Assembly: GCA_013122435.1 (NCBI GenBank)
Contig: WYDT01000038.1
Span: forward strand, 1-64,000
DNA length: 64,000 nucleotides
Direction: 5' to 3'
Source of the DNA: Chloroflexi bacterium AL-N1
GTDB lineage: Bacteria > Chloroflexota > Chloroflexia > Chloroflexales > Roseiflexaceae
Every line of letters starts with the position of its first letter. Position 1 is the stretch's first letter. This document shows, piece after piece, positions 62,572-64,000 of the stretch. A program made the translations under genes and the position numbers. Below the pieces are notes generated by a model. It saw nothing but the letters and a program-made list of their open reading frames with translations. It did no database searches and was not told where the DNA came from.

Positions 62572-64000
62572 GTGGTAACAAGACTTAAAACCACTGAAAA
62601 TCTTAACATATCCCGTTATCTCCCGGAAATGGCCCGTCGTTATCCCAATCAGCCAGCCGTAGTAACCGGTGTGGGGTATGATGCACAGGGCAAAGTTATC
62701 TACGAACAACGGACCTTTGCCGAACTCGACTGCGAGAGTGATGCGTACGCGTGGGGCCTGACTGCCTACGGTATTGATCGTGGCAAGCGCGTCTTATTGA
62801 TGGTGCGCCCTGGACTGCCATTGATTGCGCTGACCTTTGCCCTCTTTAAGGCTGGGTGCATCCCTATTTTAATTGATCCAGCAATGGGTAAACGTAATTT
62901 GTCGACATGTATCGAAGAATGCCACCCCGATGCGCTGATCGGTGTTGAGCGTGCTCATATCGCCCGGCTCATCTTTCGTAATGCCTTCCGTAGTGTACAG
63001 AAACTTGTGACAGTAGGAAAGCGCTGGGCGTGGAGTGGTGTAACACTCGATGAACTACAGGCTGAGGTACAGACGCCGTTTCCCATCGAGGAGATGCACA
63101 CCGAAGACGAAGCCGCGATTCTTTTTACCACTGGTAGTACCGGTATTCCCAAGGGAGTTTTGTATGAACATGGCATGTTTAATGCCCAATGCGATCTGCT
63201 CTGCGAGTTGTATGGCATCGAACCCGGTGAAGTTGATATGCCGGCCTTCCCCTTGTTTGCCTTGTTTAATGTGGCGATGGGTGTCACCTCGGCCATCCCT
63301 GACCTTGATCCTACCCGACCAGCCTCGTGCGATCCGGCCAAGATTGTCGAAATTATCAACGATCAGCGCGTCACCATGACCTTTGGATCGCCAGCCATCT
63401 GGAACAAAGTAAGCCAGTACTGCCTTGATCATGCTATTCGTCTTCCGACGCTGCGACGCATACTTATGGCTGGTGCCCCTGTTCCATTGCATCTGCACGA
63501 GCGATTTCAGTCTATTCTCAACCCATTTGCTGACACCTACACGCCATACGGTGCAACTGAGTCACTCCCAATTGCCTCCATCGGTGGTCAGGAGATTCTC
63601 GAAGTTACAGCTGCACGAAATGACATTACGGCAGGAACCTGTGTTGGTAGACCCGCACCTGATGTGACCATGCGGATTATCCCCATTATCGACGATGAAA
63701 TTACTGAATGGGATGATAATCTGGCGTTACCTCCATATCACATCGGTGAAATTGTGGTGAAAGGGCCAGTGGTGACCAAACAGTATGTAAACCGACCACA
63801 ATCAACCCGTTTGGCTAAAATCCATGAAGGTGCTACGGTCTGGCATCGTATGGGCGATCTGGGCTATCTTGATGTCGCAGATCGTTTGTGGTTCTACGGG
63901 CGCAAGAGTCACCGCGTCGAACTGCGCGATCAATGCCTGTACACCGAACCATGCGAAATGATTTTCAACCAACATGCCGATGTCTACCGTTCTGCATTGG
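62572..64000 (+). CDS. oleC: AMP-dependent ligase, probable beta-lactone synthetase OleC (partial)
   Basis: The coding frame runs to the window edge (at least 476 residues). It starts at a GTG near 62572 (another at 62566), with AGG 7 bases upstream. ANL-superfamily motifs are clear: P-loop LFTTGSTGIPKGVLYEH, YTPYGATESLPIA, and the MGDLGYLDVADRLWFYGRKSHRV hinge. The start LNISRYLPEMARRYPNQPAVV is typical of OleC. OleC turns the beta-hydroxy acid from OleA/OleD into a beta-lactone, which OleB then decarboxylates. oleD or oleA should lie to the right, outside the window. Confidence 0.85.
   Translation, partial: MVTRLKTTENLNISRYLPEMARRYPNQPAVVTGVGYDAQGKVIYEQRTFAELDCESDAYAWGLTAYGIDRGKRVLLMVRPGLPLIALTFALFKAGCIPILIDPAMGKRNLSTCIEECHPDALIGVERAHIARLIFRNAFRSVQKLVTVGKRWAWSGVTLDELQAEVQTPFPIEEMHTEDEAAILFTTGSTGIPKGVLYEHGMFNAQCDLLCELYGIEPGEVDMPAFPLFALFNVAMGVTSAIPDLDPTRPASCDPAKIVEIINDQRVTMTFGSPAIWNKVSQYCLDHAIRLPTLRRILMAGAPVPLHLHERFQSILNPFADTYTPYGATESLPIASIGGQEILEVTAARNDITAGTCVGRPAPDVTMRIIPIIDDEITEWDDNLALPPYHIGEIVVKGPVVTKQYVNRPQSTRLAKIHEGATVWHRMGDLGYLDVADRLWFYGRKSHRVELRDQCLYTEPCEMIFNQHADVYRSAL

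Noticed and set aside
1..64000. tRNA, rRNA, intact insertion sequences, prophage genes
   Set aside because: None could be recognised by eye in the intergenic regions; a covariance-model search would be decisive.

Overview
The window looks like a Chloroflexota chromosome (class Chloroflexia), probably Herpetosiphon or a close relative. This is inference from gene content: an RHS remnant, F420-type oxidoreductase, several MoxR/DUF58/VWA gene sets, a DxDD terpene cyclase beside an Rv3378c-like gene (a pair known to me from Mycobacterium tuberculosis and Herpetosiphon aurantiacus), and an OleB-OleC pair. No rRNA, tRNA, CRISPR array or intact insertion sequence was seen.

Layout. 0-0.4 kb: 3' remnant of a frameshifted RHS gene. 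0.4-3.6 kb: secreted seven-bladed propeller protein and a lipoprotein. 3.9-9.8 kb, minus strand: LLM-class oxidoreductase, a MoxR-DUF58-VWA operon and the YifB/ComM ATPase. 10-13.3 kb, plus strand: a LIM/DA1-like metallopeptidase, a VWA protein and a lone trpB. 13.4-16.2 kb: a degenerate receiver protein and GTP-type PEPCK. 16.7-22.5 kb: a compact five-gene cluster built around an AAA+ ATPase, with a coiled-coil protein, two unrecognised soluble proteins and a small membrane protein; this is the best candidate for an undescribed system. 22.6-28.3 kb: sugar dehydrogenase lipoprotein, GNAT, CGNR regulator with a promoter/operator facing a membrane protein, nucleoside hydrolase and a CheY-like protein. 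28.7-32.1 kb: diterpene synthesis pair plus a membrane STAS protein. 32.2-39.8 kb: a fold-III PLP decarboxylase, a NarL-type regulator with its GAF histidine kinase (broken by an in-frame TAG), a DJ-1/PfpI protein, and a decayed zone with three damaged genes.

39.8-59.4 kb: two very large paralogous VWA membrane proteins (39831-42731 and 56599-59415) flank a GntR/FadR regulator, an isoprenylcysteine-methyltransferase-like protein, leucyl-tRNA synthetase with a clear attenuator leader, a YgfZ-like protein, and a long plus-strand operon of glutamine-rich membrane protein, MoxR, DUF58, BatA-like VWA protein, lipoprotein and giant VWA protein. With the operon at 4.9-7.9 kb this gives two complete MoxR-DUF58-VWA sets and further VWA proteins in 64 kb, which suggests several parallel chaperone/metal-dependent adhesion assemblies at the membrane. 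59.5-64 kb: a HEPN/ApeA-like protein, a DinB-like protein and the start of a long-chain olefin operon (oleB, oleC, cut by the window end).

Functions are assigned by reading motifs and recalled family features; no database search was run. Starts were moved from the longest frame where a ribosome binding site or domain boundary argued for it.
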